NCBI GenBank assembly: GCA_947371955.1 | Contig: CANBRQ010000006.1 | Coordinates: 1 to 62,367, forward strand | Direction: 5' to 3' | From: Paracoccaceae bacterium | GTDB lineage: Bacteria > Pseudomonadota > Alphaproteobacteria > Rhodobacterales > Rhodobacteraceae | DNA: 62,367 nt | In this document: piece by piece, positions 52,950 through 61,442 of the stretch | Layout of the letters: each line of letters starts with the position of its first letter | How positions within the stretch are numbered: position 1 is the first letter of the stretch | Translations under genes and position numbers: made by a program | The notes under the pieces: model-generated | Seen by the model: only the letters and a program-made list of their open reading frames with translations | Told to the model about the DNA's origin: nothing | Databases searched by the model: none

Positions 52950-54785
52950 TCAGCCCGCAATCAAACCATTGGTCAAATCGAAGCGCACCTCGCAGGGGTA
53001 TCCGCGCTCTTTCACCGCCGCCGGGGTGTCAACCGGTGGCGCGATCAGCGCCGTCCAAGCCGCCGCAGAACCGCCGTCCAGAACATGGCGAACGAAGTGG
53101 CGGGTTGCGAGCGCGGTGGAAAAACTGGTGCCCTGAACGATGGCCGAACTGCCCGAGCGATAACCGGCAGTAATCAATCCCGGTCGTGACGGCGACCGAT
53201 CCGCCGGAAAGGCTACGCTTGGCGCGAAGTTCGGCACGTTGGTCAGATCGCCGCGGGATCCCCATGCCACCGGTTGCTTGTCTGAACAGCGGTAGCCCGC
53301 AACGATCACAGCGCCACTTTCCACCGCCGAAGCGTTCAGCGTGCCACATGGGCTGGCGTCAACTTTGTGATCGTTGACCAGTTGCGACGGACGACTTCCG
53401 TTGTCGTTGGGCCGCAAAGCACGTTCAGACTGCAACTCGACATCCAGTCGAACAGGCGACGCAGTCCGGCTGACCTGCAACCGCCAATGACCAGGCGGTG
53501 CAGACATGCGGTCCGTGCGATGCGGTTGGGTTGGAGCCACGCAAAGGATCAGCCCCAGCCGGTCACCTGGATTTGGGGCACCCAGAACATAGGCTCGGGC
53601 GATTGGGTCCTCCTTGCCTTCAGGGCAAATTTCCTGCGCCGTAGATGCCTCGCAAGGAAAGATCACGGCCGCAGGCCCATTGGGTGGGCTCAAGGTCATC
53701 GTCAGCCCCGCCAAATCTGCATCCGCCTGAAACCAGACCTCGGCATAGGTCGAAAATGGATTGCCCGCCGCCACCTGCCAGCCGATTCCGGTCTCGTCTT
53801 CGCGTGTGGCCGTCAGGCTGGCCCGGGCCTTGCCCAAACCGTCATTTCCAGCAGGCATGAACAGGTTGGCCGAGGGATGCTTGCCCAGAAACGCCTTGAG
53901 CCGTTTGGGCAAAGGGTCAGAGCCGTCCTTGGGCCCAGCCGAAAGACCATAAGACAGATTTATCGCGATGGTCGGCCATTTGGTCGCGTCATCGGACAGC
54001 AGTTCGGTCAGCCTCTGCTGAACCCAGCTGAGCGCCTGATCCACAAATACATCCAGGAAGACTCCCGAAGGCGAAAGGATGCGGTTGGACGGCAGGGAAA
54101 CCGCAAGGATCGGCACGTCGCGAAGCGTCAGGTTTTCCGCGTCGGAACGCATGGGGTCGGTGCCCGCAGCCAGGTCCAGCACATGGGTTCCATGGGCTTC
54201 CATCAGCGCCGTCCCGCGTGGAGCCTGCGCCATCTCCAGAACCTGACAGCCAAGCCTGCCAAGCGCAGTATCCTCGGTCAGGGCCTCGACGGCTTGGAAA
54301 TCGTCTTGACGCAACTCGCGCCCATAGATCACCCGGTTTGATCCGGTCAGAAAAGGTGCCTCCATCAACCAATGGGCGCAGATGCGCGGTGCGCCGGTCC
54401 GGCTGCGGAACCTTTCCTGCAACGGGTTTATGTCCGTGTCGATCACGACGATGATCGCCTTGGGATGGGTGCCAAAAGCGTCGATGGGGTCGCCAAATTC
54501 GACGTCGCCCGCAACTTGATCGGCTTTTGGCCCCAAAGCCACCGGCCACATCGGCAGAAAGCGTTGGCTTCTGGCGGCATCTCCGCGCGAAGTGACACGG
54601 AAAGGTGTGATCGCCCCGCCATCACCTTCGACCTGGGTCTCGCGGGAAAAGGTCAGCCCCGACAGACTATCTCGCGCGCCACCATTGCTTTCGACTTGCT
54701 TCCACCAATCGACATAGGCGGACTCTTCGCCATTTGGCCAGTCGCTCGGGCCGGGCCGATAAGCCCGTGTGACAAGTTCCGGCAT
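52950..54785 (-). CDS. Subtilase (S8 family serine peptidase)
   Basis: 611 aa from the ATG at 54785 (AGGGGAG upstream, 1 bp from the stop of the PAP2 gene). The catalytic triad is Asp116 in VVIDTDI, His198 in EAHGTHVLDLAAG and Ser554 in QGTSFSTALATR; the oxyanion Asn is in MPAGNDGLG. The first 100 residues lack a signal peptide or a clear I9 inhibitor domain. The insertion between Asn and Ser (about 170 residues) holds a beta-rich segment. Length and lack of secretion signal set it apart from digestive subtilisins and fit a specialised processing or toxic protease. Confidence 0.9.
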   Translation of the reverse strand: MPELVTRAYRPGPSDWPNGEESAYVDWWKQVESNGGARDSLSGLTFSRETQVEGDGGAITPFRVTSRGDAARSQRFLPMWPVALGPKADQVAGDVEFGDPIDAFGTHPKAIIVVIDTDINPLQERFRSRTGAPRICAHWLMEAPFLTGSNRVIYGRELRQDDFQAVEALTEDTALGRLGCQVLEMAQAPRGTALMEAHGTHVLDLAAGTDPMRSDAENLTLRDVPILAVSLPSNRILSPSGVFLDVFVDQALSWVQQRLTELLSDDATKWPTIAINLSYGLSAGPKDGSDPLPKRLKAFLGKHPSANLFMPAGNDGLGKARASLTATREDETGIGWQVAAGNPFSTYAEVWFQADADLAGLTMTLSPPNGPAAVIFPCEASTAQEICPEGKEDPIARAYVLGAPNPGDRLGLILCVAPTQPHRTDRMSAPPGHWRLQVSRTASPVRLDVELQSERALRPNDNGSRPSQLVNDHKVDASPCGTLNASAVESGAVIVAGYRCSDKQPVAWGSRGDLTNVPNFAPSVAFPADRSPSRPGLITAGYRSGSSAIVQGTSFSTALATRHFVRHVLDGGSAAAWTALIAPPVDTPAAVKERGYPCEVRFDLTNGLIAG

Positions 54786-54786
54786 C

Positions 54787-55836
54787 CTACCACTCCCCTT
54801 TGGCACGGACCCAGAATTCGGCCAGCGTGGGCATCGGACCAAGTCTGCCCTGCGCGGTGCGCCGCCCAAGAAGTTCTGCCAGATTGGCCGAACCGAAAGG
54901 ATTTGGGTTTGGCTTGCCGTTTTCTGTCCAGATGCCCGGGACAGTCCCGTCGTAGATGGCACCGCCCAGTGGAGCGTTGCCCATCGCGCAATCCGCCAGC
55001 CAATCGCCCAGACAGCAGCCCAACAGCCCTCCGGCCAAGCTGTCATGCGGGAAATGCACGCCAGCGACCGAGCGATTCTCGGCGATGCGGCGCGCCTGTT
55101 TGAACAGGATCATGTCGGCGCGGACCGCATCCTCGGTGGGGATCGCCGAAGAAAGACGATGCAGCACAGTCGCCACAAAAAAGGCTTCGCAGCCATGCCC
55201 CGAAGGAAAGCTGCCATGCGGCGGCGTTTGGATCAGGGGCATGATTTCGGGCGCAAAGGTGTTTGGCCTTGGCGCGCGGAATCCATGTTTTATCGGCATC
55301 TCGACCGTAACGGCAAGCCGCACCGCCGCTTCCAGCAGTTCCAGCGTCCAGCGCCTTTGGCTGTCATCCAGCTGATGGATCGTGCCGAAAAACGACAGGA
55401 TATCATGCATCTGCACGACGATCTCGGGCAAGCGGTCCTCGCGCAGATCTGCAAGGGTGCGCAACGTCGGCATCTGCGCCTGGAAATCCATGGGTGCAGG
55501 TTTCGTGATGGCGATCAGCGGTCCGGCGCCCACGATCAAGACTTTGGCAAGGTTGGAATCGCAGGTCAGTTGCAAGGCCGACACCAGTTCCTGATCAATG
55601 ACATCGCCGCGCAAATCGGCGGTCAGATAGGACAAGCCCGTTCCCGGAATCGTGGCCGGTGCGGCACTGCCCAAGCCATCCCATGACCCGACAATACCGT
55701 CCCGATTGAGCGCCAAAGCAAGAGAGGTTTCGCTGGAGGCTTCGCTTCCGGCGTGATCGGTCGCGCTGCCGGATTTTCCGGATTTTCCGGATTTCCCCGA
55801 CTTGCCCGATTTCCCCGACTTTCCAACTTCTGACAT
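54787..55836 (-). CDS. PAP2/vanadium-haloperoxidase-fold enzyme with (GKS)6 N-terminal tail
   Basis: 349 aa. The active-site motifs of the vanadium chloroperoxidase/acid phosphatase superfamily are all present: Lys183-x6-Arg190-Pro191 (KHGFRAPRP), PSGH (211-214) and Arg255-x5-His261-x3-Asp265 (RSVAGVHFPHD). It could be a phosphatase or a haloperoxidase; sequence alone does not decide. Residues 5-22 are six perfect Gly-Lys-Ser repeats, giving a flexible basic tail. There is no signal peptide. First gene of the six-gene run; its ATG has GAGG 8 bp upstream. Confidence 0.88.
   Translation of the reverse strand: MSEVGKSGKSGKSGKSGKSGKSGSATDHAGSEASSETSLALALNRDGIVGSWDGLGSAAPATIPGTGLSYLTADLRGDVIDQELVSALQLTCDSNLAKVLIVGAGPLIAITKPAPMDFQAQMPTLRTLADLREDRLPEIVVQMHDILSFFGTIHQLDDSQRRWTLELLEAAVRLAVTVEMPIKHGFRAPRPNTFAPEIMPLIQTPPHGSFPSGHGCEAFFVATVLHRLSSAIPTEDAVRADMILFKQARRIAENRSVAGVHFPHDSLAGGLLGCCLGDWLADCAMGNAPLGGAIYDGTVPGIWTENGKPNPNPFGSANLAELLGRRTAQGRLGPMPTLAEFWVRAKGEW
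55771..55824 (-). repeat. Six 9-bp tandem repeats encoding Gly-Lys-Ser
   Basis: Coding-strand units vary at wobble positions (GGAAAGTCG, GGGAAATCG, GGCAAGTCG, GGGAAATCC, then GGAAAATCC twice). The last copies are identical in DNA, so copy number may change by slippage without frameshift. Protein-level conservation with DNA divergence in the older copies suggests selection for the tail. Confidence 0.9.
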
Positions 55837-55906
55837 GGCGCATCCCTCAGGATCAATTTCTGAATTCGACTATCCACGCGAAACACGATTCCTGTTTATG
55901 TTTTCT

Positions 55907-55940
55907 TTGACATCCGGCAGAATTTGCGACGAATTTGCGT
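55907..55940 (+). promoter_or_regulatory. Regulator promoter with 11-bp-phased direct repeats
   Basis: TTGACA (55907-55912), 18-bp spacer, GAATTT (55931-55936). The direct repeat GAATTTGCG occurs at 55920-55928 and 55931-55939, exactly 11 bp apart. SARP-type regulators bind direct repeats with 11-bp phasing next to the -10, so this may be an autoregulatory site of the gene just downstream; it is also the only obvious control region for the divergent hydrolase operon. Confidence 0.6.
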
Positions 55941-55960
55941 TCCGCGACGGAGGGATTGTT

Positions 55961-57589
55961 GTGCCCGAAGGCTATTCACTGAAACGTCTTTCGATTCGCT
56001 TGTATGGACCACTGGAAATTCGCGCGGCGGACGGGGCGGATGTTACGCCACAAGGATCGCGCAAGATTCTCGGCCTTGTGGCGCTGTTGGCAACCGCACC
56101 CCGGCTGGAACGGGAACGCGGCATGATCGAGGATACCTTGTGGAGCGATCGCAGCGCTGAGCAGCGCTCTGCCAGCCTGCGGCAGGCTTTGTCGTCGCTG
56201 CGCCGGTCGCTTGGCCAGTCGGGCATGGCGCTTACGGCAGACCGTCACCGGATAGGCCTTGACCCGGCCCTCATCGAAATCCTGCCGCCAAATCCTGCGG
56301 ACAACGGGATCTTCCTGGAAGGACTGGTGGTGCCTGATCCTGTATTCGAGGCGTGGTTGCGTCTGGAACGCGGCATGCGCCTGCGGCAGTCTGGCAGCGA
56401 TCCCAGACCCAGCGCTGCGACGCCGGGCGCTTCGGTGGGGGAAATGCCTGCGCTGTACATCCTGCGCGAACCTCGCTCATCGGCGCAGGAAACCATGTTG
56501 GGCAATCTGTTTGTCGACGCCCTTTCGCGCTCTTTGGCTGAACATTTTTCTCTTCAAATCAATTACATAATGCCACGCCGTCAGGAGGCGGGGCGTGCGC
56601 GTGACCTGACTTTTACCGCGGATGCGATGATCCTTGGCGGGACGACCGCGCTTCGTGTGGCGCTTGAAGCAGGTCCCATGCGGCGGCCGCTGTGGTCGGG
56701 TCATCGGATGGCGGTAGAACTGGGCGCGATGGCCGCGCTGGAGAACGACGACATCCAGCGCCTGGTCAACGAAGCCGTCGAGGGATACGCAGACGCGCTT
56801 TTGGCGGATCAACGTGCGGGCCATGTGCGGCTCAACGCGACGGCGATAGGACGGTTGGCCGTGCGCCGGATCTTTACGATGCGCCCGACGGAATACGAAG
56901 ATGCCGACGATCTCTTGAATCGGGCCTTCGACCTCGATCCGCGCGGCATCTACCTTGCCTGGAAAGTGCTGATGCGTATCATTCAGCTTGTCGAGCGACA
57001 CCAGATCGACCGTTTTGTTGTTATTGATGAGGCAATTGACCTTGCCCATCGCGCCGTGGAACTTGAGCCGATGAATTCCATGGTTCTGGCGGCAGCGTCC
57101 AATGCCGCGATGCTGGTTGAAAGCAATGCGGGTGCGGCGCTGGAATTGGCACAACGCTCCGTCCGGTTGAACCAGTCGAACCCATTTGCTTGGGATTGCC
57201 TGTCAACGGCCGCGCTCCATGCCGGCAAACTCGAAGAGGCCTATGTTTTTGCAGTGAAGGCGCAAAGATTGGCCGGAAACACGCCGTTCAAACATTGGTA
57301 TGATATGGGGCGCTCCCTTATGGCCACTGTGACCGGACGGCTGGATGAGGCATTGCGCCTGGCCTCTGCGGCATCGGTCGTCCCGCATTTCAAACCGCCG
57401 CTGCGCTATATTGCCGCGCTTTATGCCGACAAGGGGCTGACTGACCAAGCCAGTCTCGCGGTCGCTCAACTGCGCCGGATTGAGCCGGACTTTGCGCCGG
57501 GCCAGATGGTCGAAGACCCGGACTATCCGGTCGCCGCCCTGCGTCGCAGCCAAATCCTGAAGCGTGGCATGTTTGGCGATATGTCCTGA
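55961..57589 (+). CDS. SARP-like regulator with BTAD, TolB-like and TPR regions
   Basis: 542 aa from GTG 55961, chosen because GGAGGG lies 6 bp upstream and the promoter repeats would otherwise be coding; an in-frame ATG at 55898 is less likely. Residues 5-100 form a winged-helix DNA-binding domain (LSIRLYGPLEIRAADGADVT, KILGLVALLATAP) with SARP-type sequence AEQRSASLRQALSSLRRSLG. A BTAD-like linker ends EAWLRLERGM. A TolB-like region follows, then TPR-type helices from about 340 to the end. Divergent from the hydrolase operon, it is the likely activator of it. Confidence 0.85.
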   Translation: MPEGYSLKRLSIRLYGPLEIRAADGADVTPQGSRKILGLVALLATAPRLERERGMIEDTLWSDRSAEQRSASLRQALSSLRRSLGQSGMALTADRHRIGLDPALIEILPPNPADNGIFLEGLVVPDPVFEAWLRLERGMRLRQSGSDPRPSAATPGASVGEMPALYILREPRSSAQETMLGNLFVDALSRSLAEHFSLQINYIMPRRQEAGRARDLTFTADAMILGGTTALRVALEAGPMRRPLWSGHRMAVELGAMAALENDDIQRLVNEAVEGYADALLADQRAGHVRLNATAIGRLAVRRIFTMRPTEYEDADDLLNRAFDLDPRGIYLAWKVLMRIIQLVERHQIDRFVVIDEAIDLAHRAVELEPMNSMVLAAASNAAMLVESNAGAALELAQRSVRLNQSNPFAWDCLSTAALHAGKLEEAYVFAVKAQRLAGNTPFKHWYDMGRSLMATVTGRLDEALRLASAASVVPHFKPPLRYIAALYADKGLTDQASLAVAQLRRIEPDFAPGQMVEDPDYPVAALRRSQILKRGMFGDMS

Positions 57590-57802
57590 CACGAAAGTTC
57601 AACGATCTGGAGCGCTTGCGCGGCCCAGCAAAGCTGTTTGGAGTTCCGTGTCCTTTGGCGTCAGGGCCGGAGGTGAAGTCTCCTGCGCAGCAAATATGAC
57701 CATTCGACCGATCCTCGACGTCGCGCACGTAAATAGCCATTTATACGGAATACGGTCATTGAACAGGCCATTCCTTGACGTCGATGCCGTCAGAACATAC
57801 AG

Positions 57803-57839
57803 TGACCGCTTAAATGATCACAAGGATGTCTCGCGGTCA
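57803..57839. promoter_or_regulatory. Inverted repeat upstream of hipBA (candidate HipB operator)
   Basis: TGACCGC (57803-57809) and its complement GCGGTCA (57833-57839) are 23 bp apart, and a third half-site CGGTCA lies at 57753-57758. The site is 28 bp before the hipB start, fitting autorepression by a HipB-type antitoxin. Confidence 0.5.
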
Positions 57840-57866
57840 TTATACTGCTCAAAGGAACCAACACCC

Positions 57867-58199
57867 ATGAAGCGGATCAGAAGCTACTCGCGGGTGACGA
57901 CCGAAGCCCTGTCGCTCTTTGGCAAACTGATCAAGACGACGCGGCTTGAACGCGGCCAGACCTCCGAGGAGCTTGCAGAACGGGCCGGCATCGGCCGCAC
58001 GACCTTGCGCAACATCGAGAATGGCGGACCCGGAACCGAAATCGGGGCAGCCTTCGAGGTCGCCGCACTCCTTGGAATCCGGCTCTTTGGCGTTGATCAG
58101 CCGACGCTTGCCCTGCATGCGGCGCGCTTGGACGAGAAACTGACGCTGCTTCCGAAGACCGCTCGCCCCGCCAGCCCGGAGGTTGACGATGACTTCTAA
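57867..58199 (+). CDS. hipB: HipB-like antitoxin / XRE-family regulator
   Basis: 110 aa from the ATG at 57867. The helix-turn-helix reads LGKLIKTTRLERGQTSEELA followed by ERAGIGRTTLRNIENGG, a HipB/XRE DNA-binding domain. Its stop overlaps the hipA start region, so antitoxin and toxin are co-translated, antitoxin first, as usual for type II systems. It should neutralise HipA and repress the pair through the upstream inverted repeat. Confidence 0.88.
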   Translation: MKRIRSYSRVTTEALSLFGKLIKTTRLERGQTSEELAERAGIGRTTLRNIENGGPGTEIGAAFEVAALLGIRLFGVDQPTLALHAARLDEKLTLLPKTARPASPEVDDDF

Positions 58200-59499
58200 G
58201 CTCGCGCAGCGCAATGAAGCCTTTGTCTGGATCTGGCTGCCGGGCCAGACCGAGCCGGTCGTGGCAGGCCGTATCGCACAAGACCAAGACCGCTACGTCT
58301 TCAACTATGGTGCCAGCTATCTGAGCCGCAATGACGCCATCCCGATCTATGAACCCGAGCTTCCGCTTGGCCGAGGCCTGATCGAGCCGCAGCCCGGCCT
58401 CTCGATGGCCGGCAGCCTTCGCGACGGCTCCCCGGATGCCTGGGGGCGGCGCGTGATCATCAATCGGCTGATGGGGGCCAAGGCCGCTGAAGCCACAGAC
58501 CTTACGGAACTCACCTTCCTGCTTCAGTCGGGGTCGGATCGCATCGGTGCCTTGGATTTCCAGGAGTCCGCGACCAATTATGTACCGCGCTTGAAGGCCA
58601 ACGCGCCTTACGAAGAGCTTCTTGAGGCCGCAGCCATGGTCGAGAAAGGTATGTCGCTGACACCAGCCCTTGATTTGGCCCTGAATCACGGAACCTCAAT
58701 CGGTGGCGCACGCCCGAAGGCACTGATTGATGATGGAGATCGCAAGCTGATCGCGAAGTTTTCGGCAAGCGCTGATATCTACAGCGTCGTGAAGGCAGAA
58801 TTCCTTGCCATGAAGCTGGCATCTGCCTGCGGCCTGAACGTAGCGCCTGTCTCCTTGATCCCAGCTGCAGGCAAAGACGTCCTGCTCATCGAGCGTTTTG
58901 ATCGGGTAAAGGTGGCGGCCGGGTGGCAGCGGCGGGCGATGGTTTCCGCGCTGACACTCTTCGGCCTTGACGAGATGATGGCGCGGTATGCCTCCTACGC
59001 AGACTTGGCAGAGATCATCCGCCACCGCTTCGCATCCCCAAAGGACACACTGCAGGAACTCTTCGGGCGGATCTGTTTCAACATCCTGTGCGGCAATACG
59101 GACGACCACGCCCGCAACCACGCCGCGTTCTGGGACGGCAAGACGCTGTCCTTGACGCCTGCCTATGACATTTGTCCGCAAGGCCGCACGGGCTCTGAGG
59201 CCACCCAAGCCATGCTGATCACCGGCGACAACCGCAGGAGCACGCTGGCCAGTTGCCTGGCCGCCGCTCCAACCTTCCTGCTGAGCGAGGACCGCGCAGC
59301 ACAGATCTTGCACAAGCAGATCACCATCATCGCGGGCGCGTGGGACAGTATCTGCGACATGGCCAAACTGAGCCAGACGGACAAAAACCTGTTTGCGGGT
59401 CGACAGTTCCTGAACGCCTATTGCACTCAGGGTCTGGGCAAAGAGCATGCCGCCTTGCACGAGGCGTTCGCGCAGGCAAGGGCGACGATTTCCGGTTGA
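58189..59499 (+). CDS. hipA: HipA-family serine/threonine kinase toxin
   Basis: 436 aa from the ATG at 58189 (GGAGG 6 bp upstream). HipA features in order: the N-terminal couple domain around FNYGASYLSR, GGARPKALI and KLIAKFSAS, the ERFDR segment, the catalytic NTDDHARNHAAFWDG and the LTPAYDICP metal-binding segment. All key residues look intact, so the kinase is probably active. In E. coli HipA phosphorylates glutamyl-tRNA synthetase and stops growth; the target here is inferred only. It overlaps hipB by 11 bp. Confidence 0.92.
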   Translation: MTSKLAQRNEAFVWIWLPGQTEPVVAGRIAQDQDRYVFNYGASYLSRNDAIPIYEPELPLGRGLIEPQPGLSMAGSLRDGSPDAWGRRVIINRLMGAKAAEATDLTELTFLLQSGSDRIGALDFQESATNYVPRLKANAPYEELLEAAAMVEKGMSLTPALDLALNHGTSIGGARPKALIDDGDRKLIAKFSASADIYSVVKAEFLAMKLASACGLNVAPVSLIPAAGKDVLLIERFDRVKVAAGWQRRAMVSALTLFGLDEMMARYASYADLAEIIRHRFASPKDTLQELFGRICFNILCGNTDDHARNHAAFWDGKTLSLTPAYDICPQGRTGSEATQAMLITGDNRRSTLASCLAAAPTFLLSEDRAAQILHKQITIIAGAWDSICDMAKLSQTDKNLFAGRQFLNAYCTQGLGKEHAALHEAFAQARATISG

Positions 59500-59838
59500 T
59501 GGCGACGTTTGCCCGCTGAGTATGCGGTCTTCGCAGATCTCGTGTCTTTGGTCCGGGGCCATTGCCTTGGCAATCCGTCGCCACGGCGGGTTCTTGGGCA
59601 GGACCAGAAGAGGCTGGAACCCTCGCCACTTCTGCCAAGATCGTTCTGGCACCGTTAGCGCGGGCTCTGGGGCCTCGGCGGGCCCAACCGGCAACGACGC
59701 GAACTGGGCAGGATCAAGGCGTCTCTCTTCACCCGAATCCTCCAAGAAAGGATATGGTGCCTGGGCACCCCGTGCCGTCGCGCAGCCACCGCCACCGCGG
59801 GCTTTGCACAGGTCTGGCAAGTGGCGGCACTCTGACGG
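59500..59838. other. Intergenic region, no supported gene
   Basis: About 340 bp between hipA and the ScpB-like gene, which converge. No frame gives a recognisable product. It separates the toxin-antitoxin pair from the recombinase module. Confidence 0.5.
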
Positions 59839-60429
59839 TCAAGGTGCCATCAGTCCGGCATCCGACAGTTGCTCTGCATCGGGCAGGTCGCGCAGCGTTT
59901 GCAGGCCGAAGGCGGCAAGGAAGGCGTCAGTGGTCACGAACGTATAGGGCGCGCCGCGTCGGGGTTCGCGGGGGCCGGTGGCAATCAGGCCGCAGTCGGC
60001 CAGTCGCCGGATCAGATCGCGGCTGATCTCTTTGCCGAAGATATCCTTCAACCCGTCGCGGCTGATCGGCTGGTGGTAGGCGATGGCCGCCAGAACGGCG
60101 GTGTCAAAGGCGCTCAGGTCGAGCGCCTGCCCCCCCACATCCGCCGCCGCGCGGATCGCGGGGGCGTAGACGGCCTTGGTCCGCAGCAGCCAGCCGGACC
60201 CCGACTTTGTCACCTCATAGGGGCGGCCCTCCAGATCGGCTATCAGATCCTCGATCAAAAGGTCGACCGCAGCCCCCTGCCCCACAACCCGCGCCAGCGC
60301 ATCGCGGCCCACCGGCGTGGCCGAGGCGAACAGCACCGCCTCGATCCGCCGCAGCCATTCCCGCCAGCGCATCTCGGGTGGCAGATCAAGCAGGTCCCGG
60401 TCCAGTTCCGCATGCTGCGCCATGGTCAA
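59839..60429 (-). CDS. ScpB-like segregation and condensation protein
   Basis: 196 aa with two winged helices. The ScpB pattern is RRIEAVLFASATPVGRDALA, then ETVL-like IEDLIADLEGRPYEV, DTAVLAAIAYHQPISRDGL, and RLADCGLIATGPREPRRG with PYTFVTTDAFLAAFGL. Chromosomal ScpB pairs with ScpA and SMC in a condensin. Here no scpA is present; the gene overlaps the start side of a DUF1403 gene by 4 bp and lies next to an integrase, as seen for plasmid-borne copies in rhizobia and relatives (from memory). It is probably a replicon-specific variant with its own role. Confidence 0.85.
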   Translation of the reverse strand: MTMAQHAELDRDLLDLPPEMRWREWLRRIEAVLFASATPVGRDALARVVGQGAAVDLLIEDLIADLEGRPYEVTKSGSGWLLRTKAVYAPAIRAAADVGGQALDLSAFDTAVLAAIAYHQPISRDGLKDIFGKEISRDLIRRLADCGLIATGPREPRRGAPYTFVTTDAFLAAFGLQTLRDLPDAEQLSDAGLMAP

Positions 60430-61316
60430 ACCCCGTAGAGGCGGAAGCTGTCCCGCCCGGTCAACTCGCGCACCACGCCAAGCTCGACAAGCCGGTCAGA
60501 CAGGCGGCGCGCGGCGCGGTCTGACATGAAGGTGGTCAAAGACGATGGTGCGAGGGCGTCGCGTGACAGGAACATCTCAACCGCGCGGTCCGCCGCCTTG
60601 GCGCGCAGCTTCGGCGCCACCGCCCGCAATCCCGCCGCCCGCCGCGCCAGATCGGCCGCCAGCGGAACGGCCTGTTTTGCCCCGGCCAGTATGGCGCGGT
60701 GGCAGGCCAACCGCAGGTCATCGCCCCGCAACCGCAGATCGCGCAGCTTCAGCGCCACAGCCAGAACCGGCAGGATGTGATTCCAGCCCATCGCTGTCCC
60801 AAGCACCGCATCGGCCAGAACCAAAGCCGCCGTCTCGGCGCGGGGCAGGTCCGTCAGCACCGCCTCGATCACGTAGGCCGCCCGGTCCACTGGAGTGCCT
60901 TCCGTCGCAGCAAGGCAGAGGGCGATCTGGCCGGCAGGCAAACTCGCCAGCGTCCGCTCCAGATGCGCGACAGTTATTGGCCTTGCCACCGCCCGGGACC
61001 AAAGCGCGAAAACCCCGCCCGCAGGCCCAGGATCATCGCCCGCCCGCGTCAGATGCACCGCATCGCGCAAGGCGGCCTGACTCTCCCTCCGGCCAGTAGA
61101 GCCCACACAGACCTCAGCCGCCGCCAGCGCCAGCCGGTCGCGCCACAGCGCGTGCGGGATGAAGCTCTGCGCCGCCACCCCATGCAGATGCGCCAGCGCC
61201 GCACCAGACCGAAACGCCGCATCGGCAAGGGTTTCGGCAGACCCCGCCACGATCCAGCGCGGCAGGGGGGCGATGGCAATAGCGTTTTCTGCAGGGTCGG
61301 GACCGGGATGTCGCAT
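60426..61316 (-). CDS. DUF1403-family protein
   Basis: 296 aa helical protein. The pattern PLPRWIVAGSAETLADAAFR, AALAHLHGVA, WRDRLALAAAEVCV and FMSDRAARRLSDRLVELG is that of the DUF1403 family, which has no known function. The C-terminal 60 residues could be a winged helix (RAARRLSDRLVELGVVRELT). Its stop overlaps the ScpB-like start by 4 bp, so the two are made together. It is divergent from the recombinase gene. Confidence 0.82.
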   Translation of the reverse strand: MRHPGPDPAENAIAIAPLPRWIVAGSAETLADAAFRSGAALAHLHGVAAQSFIPHALWRDRLALAAAEVCVGSTGRRESQAALRDAVHLTRAGDDPGPAGGVFALWSRAVARPITVAHLERTLASLPAGQIALCLAATEGTPVDRAAYVIEAVLTDLPRAETAALVLADAVLGTAMGWNHILPVLAVALKLRDLRLRGDDLRLACHRAILAGAKQAVPLAADLARRAAGLRAVAPKLRAKAADRAVEMFLSRDALAPSSLTTFMSDRAARRLSDRLVELGVVRELTGRDSFRLYGV

Positions 61317-61393
61317 GCCAGAACGCTAGCCCGTCGCGGCGCTTTAGGCCAGTCTTATCGGTTAATACCGCCGCATGGTTCCGATCTTCACTA

Positions 61394-61420
61394 TGTCCAA
61401 TAATCTTGCATTATCGGACA
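61394..61420. repeat. dif-like 27-bp inverted repeat between DUF1403 and the recombinase gene
   Basis: Two 11-bp arms, TGTCCAATAAT (61394-61404) and ATTATCGGACA (61410-61420), separated by CTTGC; ten of eleven arm positions pair. Arm length and AT-rich inner ends resemble dif/XerCD-type crossover sites. A further TTATCGG lies at 61355-61361. It could be the recombination site, a recombinase operator, or both. Confidence 0.7.
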
Positions 61421-61442
61421 CGCTGGCGCTATGCTGACCAGC

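Noticed and set aside
55771-55824. CRISPR-like short repeats
   Set aside because: These are adjoining 9-bp coding repeats without spacers; they encode Gly-Lys-Ser.
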